Origin: Aminobacter sp. HY435
GTDB lineage: Bacteria > Pseudomonadota > Alphaproteobacteria > Rhizobiales > Rhizobiaceae
Reading direction: 5' to 3'
NCBI RefSeq assembly: GCF_027568395.1
Contig: NZ_JANKZL010000007.1
Location: 226,877 to 290,876, forward strand
DNA length: 64,000 bases
This document shows, in pieces, positions 19,601 to 28,838 of the stretch. How positions within the stretch are numbered: position 1 is the first letter of the stretch; each line of letters opens with the position of its first letter. The notes below the pieces were generated by a model, which saw only the letters and a program-made list of their open reading frames with translations, was not told the DNA's origin and made no database searches. Made by a program: the position numbers and the translations under genes.

Positions 19601-22285
19601 TCACTCGGCTGCGGCGCGACGATCTGCATTGATGATTGCCCCTATCTCGGCCCGGCAGGAGCCGCAATTGGTGCCGGCACGCAGGCGTTCGCCGATTTGT
19701 TCGACGCTGGTGCAGCCAACTGCGGCGGCATCCGTGATCTGGCTTACGCCGACATTGAAACAGGCGCATACGACGCGGCCGATCGACGGCAGCGGAACTG
19801 GCGAACGCCCTGACAGCAGCGCCATCCGGTCGGCCGGGGACAGCGGCTGGCGCGATCCCAAAAGTTGTACCAGCCAGTCGCGCGGCGGCAATTGGCCAGG
19901 TGGCGCCACCATCAACGCTTCGGCCAGCGTCCCGTCATCGCCCAACGCGGCAGCCCGGTAGTTGAGGCCGCGCCTGTCGGTGTATTCGACCAGGGCATCG
20001 CGGCGAAAGACATCCAGGAACGGACGTGCAAGCAGGATGCCCTGGTCAGGCGTTTCGGTGCCGCAGAGGTCGTAGACCCAGCCGCCCTCGACGGTCCGGC
20101 GGCTCCAGTGCACGAAGCCTGTCGGCCTGAGGTCGCGCCGGGTCACGAGGATGCCGGTCCAGGCTATTTCTTCCCGTTGGATCCTGATCGGCACATGCTT
20201 GAGTTCCGGCTGGCCCGAAAAGGCATCGCACAGCGGACTTGCGAGCGACCCGGTTCCAGCGTTCGCGGCGTACTGACCGCTCCAGTGCATCGGCAGGAAG
20301 GCGGTGCCCGGCCTCTGGGCGTCGCTGATCTTCACCCTGGCGCGCGCGAAGCCATGAGGGCTGTCCAGCCGGACGAGGTCGCCATCGGCGCAGCCGCTGC
20401 GGGCTGCATCCAGCGCATTGATCTCGATATTTGGTTCCGGCGCATTGGCCATCAGCCGCGGCACTTGGCCGGTGCGGGTCATCGTGTGCCACTGGTCGCG
20501 CAGGCGCCCCGAGTTGAGCCCGATAGGGCGCTGCGCATCGGTTGGGTGGGCGACGCCTTCCTGTCGCACGGCAACGAAGCGCGCGCGGCCGTCGGGCGTT
20601 GGAAATCGCCGGCCCCCGAGCAGGCGGTCCGCATCGTTTCCGCCGCCCGTCGCGGGCCAATGGCGCGGCACGAAGCTTTCGTACTCCGACTTCTCCAGGC
20701 CGGCGAGCGCGCCAATGTCGAACAGCCTCTCGCCATCGTTCTCGAAACCAGAGAGTGCGGAATGCTCACGGAAGATCGCGTCCGGTCCGGCATAGTCGAA
20801 GGACGCGCCGAAGCCCATCAGCCTGGCGACATCGCAGACGATGCGCCAGTCAGGCCGTGCCTCTCCGGGCATTGGCAGGAACGGCCGCTGGCGCGATATC
20901 AGCCGTTCCGAACTGGTGACCGTGCCGTCCTTTTCGCCCCAGGTGGCTGCCGGCAGATACACGTCGGCAAAGCGCGTCGTATCGGTCCTGGTGACGTCGG
21001 AAACGGCGACGAAATCGCAGGCCTTCAGGGCCGAACGCACGCGCGTCGCGTCAGGCATGCTGGCGGCTGGATTGGTCCCCATGATCCACAGCGCCTTGAT
21101 GCGGCCGTCGCCGGCGGCGCGGAACATGTCGACCGCCTTCAGGCCGGGGCTGCGGGCGATGTTCGGTGCACGCCAGAAACGGCCGACACGGTCGATAGCC
21201 CCGGGATCGTCGAAGTTCATGTGCGCCGCAAGCTGGTTCGCCAAACCGCCGACCTCGCGGCCGCCCATGGCGTTCGGCTGGCCCGTCACCGAGAACGGCC
21301 CCATGCCAGGCCGCCCGATGCGCCCGGTGGCAAGATGGCAGTTGATGATGGCGTTGACCTTGTCGGTGCCGTGCGCGGACTGGTTGACGCCCTGGCTGTA
21401 GACGGTGATGCAGCGCTCCGTCGCCGCGAACAGCTCGAAGAACATCCTGACGTCGGCCGGCGCCAGCCCGCATCCTGCCGCGACCGCCTCAGGTGAAGGC
21501 GCGTCGGCCGTGGCGACCGAAAGTGCCTCGGCGAAACCCGAGGTCGCCTCGCCGATGTAGTCCTTGTCGAGGGAGCCGCTGCGCCCAAGCTGCGCCAGCA
21601 GGCCATTGAACAGCAGAACGTCGGTGCCGGGGTCTATCGCCAGATGCAGGTCACACTCGTCGGCAGTTGCTGTCCGCCTGGGATCGATGACGACGATGCG
21701 TGTCCCGCGTTCGGCCCGCGCGGCAAGCAGCCGCTGGTACAGGACCGGGTGGCACCAGGCGGCGTTCGATCCGGCGAGCACGACGAGGTTGGCGAGCTCA
21801 AAATCCTCGTAGACACCAGGCACGATGTCTTCGCCGAAGGCGCGCTTGTGGCCGGCAACGCTGGAGGCCATGCAGAGCCGCGAATTGGTATCGATGTTGG
21901 CCGAGCCGATGAAACCCTTCATCAGCTTGTTGGCGACGTAATAGTCCTCGGTGAGCAGTTGCCCCGAGACGTAGAAGGCGACCGAATCCGGGCCGTGTCG
22001 GGCGATCGTTTCGGAAAAACGCTGCGCCACCAGCCCGAGCGCCTCGTCCCAACCCGCTTCCCGGCCGCCGATCTCGGGCGACAGTACGCGCGCTTCGAGG
22101 CCAGTGGTTTCCCCAAGTGCGGTGCCCTTCGAGCAAAGCCTGCCGCGATTGGCAGGATGATCCGGGTCGCCACGGACGGTGACCGATCCGTCCGTGGCGA
22201 CGCGCGCCAGCACGCCGCAACCCACCCCGCAATAGGGGCAGGTCGTCCTCACTTCGGCCGCCGGCATCGTGTCCATCGCATTCAT
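19601..22285 (-). CDS. nasA: Assimilatory nitrate reductase, large (molybdopterin) subunit
   Basis: An 894-residue cytoplasmic enzyme that reduces nitrate to nitrite. The N-terminal [4Fe-4S] site begins with Cys16, Cys19 and Cys23 (CPYCGVGCG) and is completed by CSKG near residue 52. Molybdopterin-binding domains follow. The last 60 residues form a BFD-like [2Fe-2S] domain (VVCACFNVG and GTNCGSC), as in NasA proteins that take electrons without a separate diaphorase. The ATG overlaps the nirD stop by 4 bases. An open frame continues upstream, but that segment is nirD read out of frame. Confidence 0.93.
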   Translation of the reverse strand: MNAMDTMPAAEVRTTCPYCGVGCGVLARVATDGSVTVRGDPDHPANRGRLCSKGTALGETTGLEARVLSPEIGGREAGWDEALGLVAQRFSETIARHGPDSVAFYVSGQLLTEDYYVANKLMKGFIGSANIDTNSRLCMASSVAGHKRAFGEDIVPGVYEDFELANLVVLAGSNAAWCHPVLYQRLLAARAERGTRIVVIDPRRTATADECDLHLAIDPGTDVLLFNGLLAQLGRSGSLDKDYIGEATSGFAEALSVATADAPSPEAVAAGCGLAPADVRMFFELFAATERCITVYSQGVNQSAHGTDKVNAIINCHLATGRIGRPGMGPFSVTGQPNAMGGREVGGLANQLAAHMNFDDPGAIDRVGRFWRAPNIARSPGLKAVDMFRAAGDGRIKALWIMGTNPAASMPDATRVRSALKACDFVAVSDVTRTDTTRFADVYLPAATWGEKDGTVTSSERLISRQRPFLPMPGEARPDWRIVCDVARLMGFGASFDYAGPDAIFREHSALSGFENDGERLFDIGALAGLEKSEYESFVPRHWPATGGGNDADRLLGGRRFPTPDGRARFVAVRQEGVAHPTDAQRPIGLNSGRLRDQWHTMTRTGQVPRLMANAPEPNIEINALDAARSGCADGDLVRLDSPHGFARARVKISDAQRPGTAFLPMHWSGQYAANAGTGSLASPLCDAFSGQPELKHVPIRIQREEIAWTGILVTRRDLRPTGFVHWSRRTVEGGWVYDLCGTETPDQGILLARPFLDVFRRDALVEYTDRRGLNYRAAALGDDGTLAEALMVAPPGQLPPRDWLVQLLGSRQPLSPADRMALLSGRSPVPLPSIGRVVCACFNVGVSQITDAAAVGCTSVEQIGERLRAGTNCGSCRAEIGAIINADRRAAAE

Positions 22286-22620
22286 TCCGCAGCCAACGCC
22301 ACCGGTTCCAGCGCCAGCGAAATCCGGCCGTTCTCGACCCGTACCGGTATCGTCCTGACCGCGCCTTCGTCGGCGCCGAGCGCCTTGCCGGTTTCGAGTG
22401 AAAACACCCAGTTGTGCAGCGGGCAGGTCACCGACGCGCCATGCACGATGCCCTGGCTCAGCGGCCCGCCCTTGTGCGGACAGTGGTCCTCGATGGCGAA
22501 GATCTGGTCGTCGGCGGTGCGGAACACGCCGATCTTGCCCTGGGGCGTGTTCACGCAGCGCGCGCCGCGCAACGGTATGTCGGCCAACGTGCCAATCGCG
22601 ATCCAGTCCATCTCGCTCAT
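22282..22620 (-). CDS. nirD: Nitrite reductase small subunit (Rieske type)
   Basis: A 112-residue Rieske [2Fe-2S]-fold protein, partner of NirB. The CPHKG and CPLHNWVF motifs match the two cluster ligand loops (C-x-H and C-x2-H). The start at 22620 overlaps the nirB stop as ATGA, and its own stop overlaps the nasA start the same way. This coupling should keep subunit ratios fixed. Confidence 0.92.
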   Translation of the reverse strand: MSEMDWIAIGTLADIPLRGARCVNTPQGKIGVFRTADDQIFAIEDHCPHKGGPLSQGIVHGASVTCPLHNWVFSLETGKALGADEGAVRTIPVRVENGRISLALEPVALAAE

Positions 22621-25067
22621 TCCGCTGCCTCCGCGAAACCGACCGAGGCCATCGGGCGGAACTCGTGCTTGTCCTTGCCGGAAACGCGCTCCGACCACGG
22701 GTCGACCTGGGCGAATTTCTGGCTGAAGACGAAGCGCTCGTAATAGGCCTTGCGCTTGTCGGCATCGTCGAGGGTCTGGCGCTTGATCTCGGCCACCCCG
22801 ACGCGCTTGGCCCATTTGTAGATGCGTTCGAGATAGCGGCCCTGCTCGCGATACATCTGCGTCAGCGCGACGATCACCTCGAGCGCCTCGTCCTCGCTCT
22901 TCACCAGCCCGAGCACCTCGGTGCCCTTGATGTCGAGGCCGGCAGCACCCGCGAAGTGGATCTCATAGCCGGAATCGACGCAGATCACGCCAACGTCCTT
23001 GCAGGTCGCCTCGGCGCAGTTGCGCGGACAGCCCGACACCGCCATCTTGAGCTTGGCCGGTGTCCACGAACCCCACATGAATTTTTCGATGCGGATGCCG
23101 AGCCCTGTCGAATCCTGCGTGCCGAAGCGGCACCAGTCGGAGCCGACGCAGGTCTTCACCGTGCGCAGGCCCTTGGCATAGGCGTGCCCGGAGACGAACC
23201 CTGCCTTGCCGAGGTCGGACCAGACAGCCGGCAGGTCTTCCTTGCGGATGCCGAGCATGTCGATGCGCTGGCCGCCGGTGACCTTGACCAGCGGGATTTC
23301 GAATTTGTCGACGACATCGGCGATGGCACGCAGCTCGTCCGCATTGGTCACCCCGCCCCACATGCGCGGAACCACCGAATAGGTGCCGTCCTTCTGGATG
23401 TTGGCGTGGACGCGCTCGTTGACGAAGCGCGACTGGTAGTCATCGGCATATTGGTCCGGCCAGTCGCAGACGAGGTAGTAGTTGAGCGCGGGCCGGCACT
23501 TGGCGCAGCCGCAGGACGTCTTCCACTGCAGCTCCTGCATGACCTCGGGGATGGTTTTCAGCCCCTTGGCCTTGATCAGCCGGCGCACGTCGTCATGGCC
23601 GAGGTCGGTGCACTTGCACATCGGCTGCACGGCCGCCGGGTTGTAGCTGTCGCCGAGCGTCAGCGTCATCAGTTTCTCGACCAGCCCGGTGCAGGTGCCG
23701 CACGATGCCGAGGCCTTGGTGTGGGCGCGGACGTCATCGAGCGAGGTCAGGCCCTTGTCGGTGATGGTGGAGACGATCTTGCCCTTGCAGACGCCGTTGC
23801 AGCCGCAGATTTCCGCATCATCCGCCAGTGCCGCAACGGCCGCCAAAGGGTCCGCGGACGGCCCTCCCTGGAATGTCTGGCCGAAGATCAACGTGTCGCG
23901 CATCTCGGAAATGTCGGTCTGCTTCTTCTGCAGGTCGCCGAACCAGGCGCCGTCCGAGGTCTCGCCGAACAGCACCGTGCCGATGATGCGGTTTTCACGC
24001 AGTACGACGCGCTTGTAGATGCCGGCGGATGCGTCGCGCAGCACGATCTCCTCGCGGTCGTCGCCGTCGGCGAAATCGCCGACGGAATACAGGTCGATGC
24101 CGGTGACCTTGAGCTTCGTCGGGGTGTCGACGTGAGCGAAGCGGCGATCGCCTGAACCCGCGAGGCCGGCCGCCGCCACGCGCGCCATCTCGTAAAGCGG
24201 CGCGACAAGGCCATAGACATTGCCGCCAACTTCGGCGCATTCGCCGACAGCGAGGATATCCGGGTCCGAGGTCTGCATCCGGTCGTCGGTGACGATGCCG
24301 CGATTGACCTCAAGGCCGGCCTCCCTTGCAAGGACGGCATTCGGCCGGATTCCGACCGCCATCACCACCAGCGTCGCCGGGATGATGGTGCCGTCGGCAA
24401 GTTCGACACCTTTGACCCTGCCGTTGCCGACGATGGCCTTGGTGTTGGCCTTGGTCATGACCGCGATGCCACGGGCTTCGACAGCCCGCTGCAGCAGATA
24501 GCCAGCGGCCGGATCAAGCTGGCGCTCCATCAGCGTCGGCATGACGTGCAGCACCGTCACATCCATGCCCTGCTCCTTCAGACCCGCCGCGGCCTCCAGG
24601 CCGAGCAGGCCGCCGCCAATCACCACCGCCTTCGCTCGCGACTGGGCGGCGAGCAGCATGGCGTTGACGTCGTCGAGGTCGCGGTAGGTCAGCACGCCGG
24701 GCAAATCCTTGCCCGGCACCGGGATGATGAAGGGCACCGAGCCGGTGGCAACGACAAGCTTGTCGTAGGGCTCGGTCACGCCCTGGTCGGAGGTGACGGT
24801 CTTGGCCTCGCGGTCGATGGCGACGATCTTGTGCCCCTTGTAGAGGGTGATGCCGTTGGCGATGTACCAGCCGTCACCGTGGATCACGATCTCTTCGAAG
24901 GCCTTTTCCCCTGACAGGACCGGCGACAGCATGATGCGGTCGTAGTTCACGCGTGGCTCGGCGTTGAAGATGGTGACCTGATAGCGGCCGGGCGCTGCTT
25001 CCAGCAAATGCTCCAGCATGCGGCCCGGAGCCATGCCGTTGCCGATGATGACGAGACGTTCGGTCAT
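22617..25067 (-). CDS. nirB: Nitrite reductase (NADH) large subunit
   Basis: An 816-residue siroheme enzyme reducing nitrite to ammonia with NADH. It has an N-terminal FAD/NAD domain (LVIIGNGMAPGRM), a central BFD-type [2Fe-2S] domain (CGCNGVCKG, CGTCTG) and a C-terminal siroheme/[4Fe-4S] half with CPRNCAEATCKD. The ATG at 25067 sits 11 bases after the narK stop, behind AAGGACC. The frame is open further upstream but only across narK. No siroheme synthase gene follows, unlike in many relatives. Confidence 0.94.
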   Translation of the reverse strand: MTERLVIIGNGMAPGRMLEHLLEAAPGRYQVTIFNAEPRVNYDRIMLSPVLSGEKAFEEIVIHGDGWYIANGITLYKGHKIVAIDREAKTVTSDQGVTEPYDKLVVATGSVPFIIPVPGKDLPGVLTYRDLDDVNAMLLAAQSRAKAVVIGGGLLGLEAAAGLKEQGMDVTVLHVMPTLMERQLDPAAGYLLQRAVEARGIAVMTKANTKAIVGNGRVKGVELADGTIIPATLVVMAVGIRPNAVLAREAGLEVNRGIVTDDRMQTSDPDILAVGECAEVGGNVYGLVAPLYEMARVAAAGLAGSGDRRFAHVDTPTKLKVTGIDLYSVGDFADGDDREEIVLRDASAGIYKRVVLRENRIIGTVLFGETSDGAWFGDLQKKQTDISEMRDTLIFGQTFQGGPSADPLAAVAALADDAEICGCNGVCKGKIVSTITDKGLTSLDDVRAHTKASASCGTCTGLVEKLMTLTLGDSYNPAAVQPMCKCTDLGHDDVRRLIKAKGLKTIPEVMQELQWKTSCGCAKCRPALNYYLVCDWPDQYADDYQSRFVNERVHANIQKDGTYSVVPRMWGGVTNADELRAIADVVDKFEIPLVKVTGGQRIDMLGIRKEDLPAVWSDLGKAGFVSGHAYAKGLRTVKTCVGSDWCRFGTQDSTGLGIRIEKFMWGSWTPAKLKMAVSGCPRNCAEATCKDVGVICVDSGYEIHFAGAAGLDIKGTEVLGLVKSEDEALEVIVALTQMYREQGRYLERIYKWAKRVGVAEIKRQTLDDADKRKAYYERFVFSQKFAQVDPWSERVSGKDKHEFRPMASVGFAEAAE

Positions 25068-25078
25068 GGTGATGGTCC

Positions 25079-26368
25079 TTACTCTGCGGCAACGGAGACC
25101 GGCGTGACAGGTTCGCTCGACATCTTGCGGATAGACAGGTGCATCCACATGAGTGAGACGACGACGATGGCAAAGAGCAGCATGAAGCAACTCGACCACA
25201 GGCCGGTGAGGTCGTTGAGGGCACCGAAGGCAATGGGCAGGATGAAGCCGCCGAGCCCGCCGATCATCCCGACAAGGCCACCGACGGCGCCAACGCTTTG
25301 CGGGTAATAGACCGGGATATGCTTGTAGACGGCCGCCTTGCCCAGGCTCATGAAGAAGCCGAGTACGAAGGCGACGACCATGAAGGCCACGGGCCCGACC
25401 TCGAAATGGAAGGACATCGGGCCGCTGATGCCGTGAACGACATAGTCGGCCGCGGGAAGCGACAGGATCAGCGTGGCGAGTGCGGACACGCCGAAGGTCC
25501 AGTACAAGACCGTGCGCGCGCCAATCCTGTCGGACAGCACGCCGCCATAGGCGCGGAAGATACTGGCGGGGATCGAATAGGCGGCGCCGATCATGCCTGC
25601 GGTGACGATGTCGAAGCCGTAGACGCCGATGAGATAGCGCGGCAGCCACAGCGCCAGCGCGACGAAGGCGCCGAAGGAGAAGAAATAGTAGAGGCCGAAG
25701 CGCCAGACCTGGACGTTCCTCAGTGGCGCGAACTCGCTCCACAAAGCCTTCGGCTGACCGCCATGGATGCGACGCTCGCGGATGACCGGGTCATCCTCGG
25801 TGCCGAACCAGAAGATGAAGGCCATAAAGCCCAGGCAAGCGGCCCAGATCAGCGCCACCTCCTGCCATCCGCCGGCAAGCAGCACGAACGGCGCCAGGAA
25901 CTTGGTGACGGCCGCACCGACATTGCCGACGCCGAAGATGCCGAGTGCCGTGCCCTGCTTTGCCGCCGGGAAGAAGCGCGAGACATAGGCGACACCGACG
26001 GCGAAGGAGCCGCCAGCGAGGCCGACGCCGAGGGCCGCGATCAGCATCTGCGTGTAGGTCTGGGCAAAGGCGAGCAGGAAGGTGGCGATGGCCGCCGCCA
26101 GCATGGTGGCGGTGTAGACGAGGCGCCCGCCAAAGCGGTCGGTCCAGACACCGAGCACGATGCGCACCAGCGAACCAGTCAGGATGGGCGTCCCGATGAG
26201 CAGGCCAAGCTGGGTTTCGGAGAGGCCGAGCTCCTGCTTTATGCGCACGCCGATGATGGAAAAGATCGTCCACACCGCAAAGCAGACGGTGAAGGCGAGG
26301 GTGGAGATGGCAAGCGCCCTGGCTGGAGCATTGTCCTGGCAGGGCGCGCCTTGGAGGGTTGCGGTCAT
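25079..26368 (-). CDS. narK: Nitrate/nitrite MFS transporter (NarK/NasA-transporter type)
   Basis: A 429-residue major facilitator with about 12 membrane segments. Nitrate-signature-like glycine-rich segments are visible (GVGLAGGSFAVGVAYVSRF; GLVGMIGGLGGFILP). It imports nitrate for the reductases encoded downstream. It is the first structural gene after the regulatory leader. The ATG at 26368 follows GGAGCC. An upstream extension of the open frame runs through the leader terminator and is rejected. Confidence 0.92.
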   Translation of the reverse strand: MTATLQGAPCQDNAPARALAISTLAFTVCFAVWTIFSIIGVRIKQELGLSETQLGLLIGTPILTGSLVRIVLGVWTDRFGGRLVYTATMLAAAIATFLLAFAQTYTQMLIAALGVGLAGGSFAVGVAYVSRFFPAAKQGTALGIFGVGNVGAAVTKFLAPFVLLAGGWQEVALIWAACLGFMAFIFWFGTEDDPVIRERRIHGGQPKALWSEFAPLRNVQVWRFGLYYFFSFGAFVALALWLPRYLIGVYGFDIVTAGMIGAAYSIPASIFRAYGGVLSDRIGARTVLYWTFGVSALATLILSLPAADYVVHGISGPMSFHFEVGPVAFMVVAFVLGFFMSLGKAAVYKHIPVYYPQSVGAVGGLVGMIGGLGGFILPIAFGALNDLTGLWSSCFMLLFAIVVVSLMWMHLSIRKMSSEPVTPVSVAAE

Positions 26369-26420
26369 TGTCGGCTCCGTTGGGCGGCGTGGGAGGCGCC
26401 GCGCTGGTCTGGATCGCGAA

Positions 26421-26489
26421 AACAAAAAAAGCTGCCGGCCAGGGTCGCGCGTCCGTACATCCGGGATCGCGGTCGTCTGGTCGGCAGCT
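26421..26489 (-). terminator. Leader intrinsic terminator (attenuator) before narK
   Basis: On the minus strand a 13-base arm (26489-26477) pairs with 26442-26430, with a single A.C mismatch, and is followed directly by T6-G-TT. It is a strong intrinsic terminator that ends about 53 bases before the narK ATG, inside the leader. In NasT/NasR systems such terminators block transcription until the ANTAR protein binds the leader RNA. Its antitermination by NasT here is inference. Confidence 0.8.
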
Positions 26490-26531
26490 TTGCCTGGGGC
26501 GCCCGCCATTGGACGCCGATATGTCTGGCCT

Positions 26532-26628
26532 CTGGAGCGCCGCGCATCGGTCAGACGCGCCAAGGACGCTCCAGTCCTGGAGTTCCGCATCGTGCTTGCC
26601 GAAACCCGATGTTTCGGACCGATGCGGA
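26532..26628 (-). promoter_or_regulatory. Tandem leader stem-loops, candidate NasT (ANTAR) RNA target
   Basis: Two elaborate stem-loops lie between the promoter and the terminator. The first (26628-26584) has an outer 9-bp stem TCCGCATCG/CGATGCGGA and an inner CCGAAAC/GTTTCGG hairpin with loop AUCGG. The second (26574-26532) has an outer CTGGAGCG/CGCTCCAG and an inner GCGCGTC/GATGCGC hairpin. ANTAR proteins bind paired hairpins with hexaloops carrying A at position 1 and G at position 4. The first loop has A1 and G4 but is five bases, so the fit is partial. Confidence 0.55.
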
Positions 26629-26645
26629 GGCCTTGTCTATTGCAA

Positions 26646-26662
26646 CGCACAAAGCGTGCCAG
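26646..26662 (-). promoter_or_regulatory. Sigma-54-like promoter of narK-nirBD-nasA
   Basis: Minus-strand CTGGCACGCTTTGTGCG matches the -24/-12 consensus TGGCACG-N4-TTGC with one mismatch in the -12 box. Predicted transcription would begin near 26635, just before the first leader stem-loop, so promoter, leader, terminator and narK are in consistent order. Control by NtrC is the usual partner of such promoters. Confidence 0.65.
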
Positions 26663-26781
26663 TTTGGGTGGGCACGGCGATTCCGTTTATTGTCAGATGC
26701 TTAGCTATGCAGAACGATGGTGGCCGTTGAAATTCCGGCGATCAATGAATGATCAATTGCAGGTGGCGATTGCCTATTTCA

Positions 26782-26794
26782 TGTGCAGTGCACA
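26782..26794. promoter_or_regulatory. Palindrome upstream of sigma-54-like promoter
   Basis: Perfect inverted repeat TGTGCA-G-TGCACA about 120 bases upstream of the sigma-54-like promoter and 15 bases beyond the nasS stop. The distance suits an enhancer-binding protein site. The spacing differs from the canonical NtrC site, so identity is open. Confidence 0.4.
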
Positions 26795-26809
26795 AAAATT
26801 GACGGCGGG

Positions 26810-28042
26810 TCAGCGGGCGAACGCGTCTCGCTGGCCGGCGATATAGCTATCAAGTTCGTCGGGGTCGAACAGGCTGCCGTCAAAGAAGCCGTCAGGCCCG
26901 AGCGTCAGGCTGGCGCCTGCCGAGCCGACGGGAGTGGCCGCGGCAAGCGCGCCTTCGACCTTGGCGTTGGCGCCCGGCAGGGCCACGCCCAACGGCTTGA
27001 GGGCGGCGCGATAGAGATCGGGCCTGTAGGTTTCGCGGACCACTGCCGCGTTCTCGGCCGAATGCGCGACCTGGCTCCAACGAACCATCTGGCTGTAGAA
27101 CCACAGCGCGTGGCTTTTCCACGGAAAAGTTGCCGCTTTTGCCTGCGGAACGAAGAAATCCTCGACGCCGACCGTCGTCTCGGGCCCGGCGCGCAGGATA
27201 CCTGACAGCGCTGGCAGCATCCATTCCGCCGGCCGGTCGACATAGCCGGGCGCCGACAGGATGGCGGCCAGTTCGGGATGATTGACAGGCTCCGCGCACC
27301 ATTGCGCGGAGCGGTAGAGGGCGCGTAGCAGCGCTGCCAGCGCCTCGGGATTGGCCTCCGCCCAGCGCGCGTCGGCACCCAGCACCTTTTCCGGGCTTGA
27401 GCGCCATATCTTGGCCTTGACGGTGGCGATGCGCCCGTGGCCGAGCAAAACGGCGGCAGTGTTCCACGGTTCGCCTGCGCAAAAGCCGTCGAGCGCGCCC
27501 GAGCCGAGCGCATCGGCCATCAGCGGCGGCGGAAGGATCACGATCTCGATGTCGCGGTCCGGATCGATGCCGCAGGCGGCAAGCCAGTAGCGAAGCTCGT
27601 AGTTGTGCCCGGAATGCGGATGCACCACTGCGAAGCGCAATGGCGGCTTTCCCGCCCTTTGCGCCACCACCGCCTTGAGCGCTTCACCTGTCGCGCGCGG
27701 CGCGAGATCGCCGGCGGCGCCATGCGTGGTCAGTTCCGCCCACAGCCGGTTCGAAACGGTCACGGCATTGCCGCCAAGCCCGAGCGCCATCGGCACGACC
27801 GTCGTCGCGGCCAGCGGTGTCAGCCCGAGATTGCAGGCGATCGGCATCGGCGCCAGCATATGCGCGACCTGGAAATGGCCGACAGCGATGCGGTCGCGGA
27901 CATTTGCCCATGAGGTTTCGCGAGCCAGATGAAGGGCAACGCCTTCGTCGCCCGCAAATCCTTTCTCCCGCGCAACCACCAGAAGCGAACTGTCGAGCAG
28001 CGGCAGGAAACCGGCTGAAATCTCGAAGCGGGTTTCGGTCAT
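26810..28042 (-). CDS. nasS: NasS-type cytoplasmic nitrate/nitrite sensor
   Basis: A 410-residue protein homologous to the periplasmic nitrate-binding proteins NrtA/CmpA, but it starts MTETRFEISAGFLP with no signal peptide. It is therefore a cytoplasmic sensor rather than a transport component. In Paracoccus, Azotobacter and rhizobia NasS holds NasT inactive until nitrate or nitrite binds. Its start overlaps the nasT stop by 4 bases (ATGA), and the narK leader lies downstream. Assignment rests on family resemblance, lack of export signal, and pairing with nasT. Confidence 0.88.
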   Translation of the reverse strand: MTETRFEISAGFLPLLDSSLLVVAREKGFAGDEGVALHLARETSWANVRDRIAVGHFQVAHMLAPMPIACNLGLTPLAATTVVPMALGLGGNAVTVSNRLWAELTTHGAAGDLAPRATGEALKAVVAQRAGKPPLRFAVVHPHSGHNYELRYWLAACGIDPDRDIEIVILPPPLMADALGSGALDGFCAGEPWNTAAVLLGHGRIATVKAKIWRSSPEKVLGADARWAEANPEALAALLRALYRSAQWCAEPVNHPELAAILSAPGYVDRPAEWMLPALSGILRAGPETTVGVEDFFVPQAKAATFPWKSHALWFYSQMVRWSQVAHSAENAAVVRETYRPDLYRAALKPLGVALPGANAKVEGALAAATPVGSAGASLTLGPDGFFDGSLFDPDELDSYIAGQRDAFAR

Positions 28043-28635
28043 GCATCGTCCCCCAACAACCCGGCCGCGGTCACCAGGCTCCGCGCGATCTCGGCAAGCT
28101 TGCGATTCTGGTTCATCGCCGTCTTGCGCAGCAGCGCGTAGGCGTCCGCCTCGGAGAGTTTGCGCGACTTCATCAGGATGCCCTTGGCGCGGTCGATCAC
28201 CTTGCGGTCCTCGAGTTCGCTGCGCGCCTCCTCAAGTTCGCGCGCCATCCGCGAAAACGCATTGAACCGGCTGATCGCCATGTCGAGGATCGGCTTGATC
28301 CGCTCCTTGCGCAGGCCGTCGACGACATAGGCTGAAACGCCTGCTTCCACCGCGGCCTCGATGGAGGCGCTGTCGGAACGGTCGACGAACATCGCAACCG
28401 GTCGTTTCACCGCGCGCGAAAGCTGGAACATGTTTTCCAGCATGTCGCGATTGGGGTTTTCCAGGTCGATCACGATGACGTCGGGACTGACCTCGGCGAT
28501 ACGCCGCGCGATGCCCGTCATCTCATGAATCAACGTCACCGCGGTGTGCCCGGCTTCGTGCAGCCCAGCCTCGATGATGGCCGCACGAATGCGGTTCTCG
28601 TCGATGATAAGAATCCTTAGGGCAGTGCGGCTCAT
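28039..28635 (-). CDS. nasT: NasT-type ANTAR-domain antitermination regulator
   Basis: A 198-residue protein with an N-terminal receiver-like domain (about 5-120; Asp57 in VIVIDLENP) and a C-terminal ANTAR RNA-binding domain (about 130-190; KVIDRAKGILMKSRKLSEADAYALLR). It should bind hairpins in the narK leader and allow read-through of the terminator when released by NasS. The ATG at 28635 is preferred; the open frame upstream starts with an unrelated hydrophobic stretch. It is divergent from recQ. Confidence 0.9.
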   Translation of the reverse strand: MSRTALRILIIDENRIRAAIIEAGLHEAGHTAVTLIHEMTGIARRIAEVSPDVIVIDLENPNRDMLENMFQLSRAVKRPVAMFVDRSDSASIEAAVEAGVSAYVVDGLRKERIKPILDMAISRFNAFSRMARELEEARSELEDRKVIDRAKGILMKSRKLSEADAYALLRKTAMNQNRKLAEIARSLVTAAGLLGDDA

Positions 28636-28838
28636 GCCGCCATATTTTGACTGTCCGGCGCCATTGTGCAATGCAAAAAGACATCGTCGCGGGATGAGGC
28701 ATGTCACGGTGATGGTCATGGCCGTTGCAGCAATCTTATGCTGCGACGCGACAACTACGGTGGCTATGAGAAACAGTTGCAGGGAGACGGACAGCCAAGA
28801 CGGCGATGCTGCTATGAAGGACATCTCCGTGATTCTCC

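Noticed and set aside
19865..24155. Two long plus-strand open frames opposite nasA and nirB
   Set aside because: Antisense shadows of large conserved genes; the proteins are Arg/Asp-rich with no domain.
25298..26704. Long plus-strand open frame opposite narK and its leader
   Set aside because: Antisense to narK and runs through the leader terminator; composition is not protein-like.
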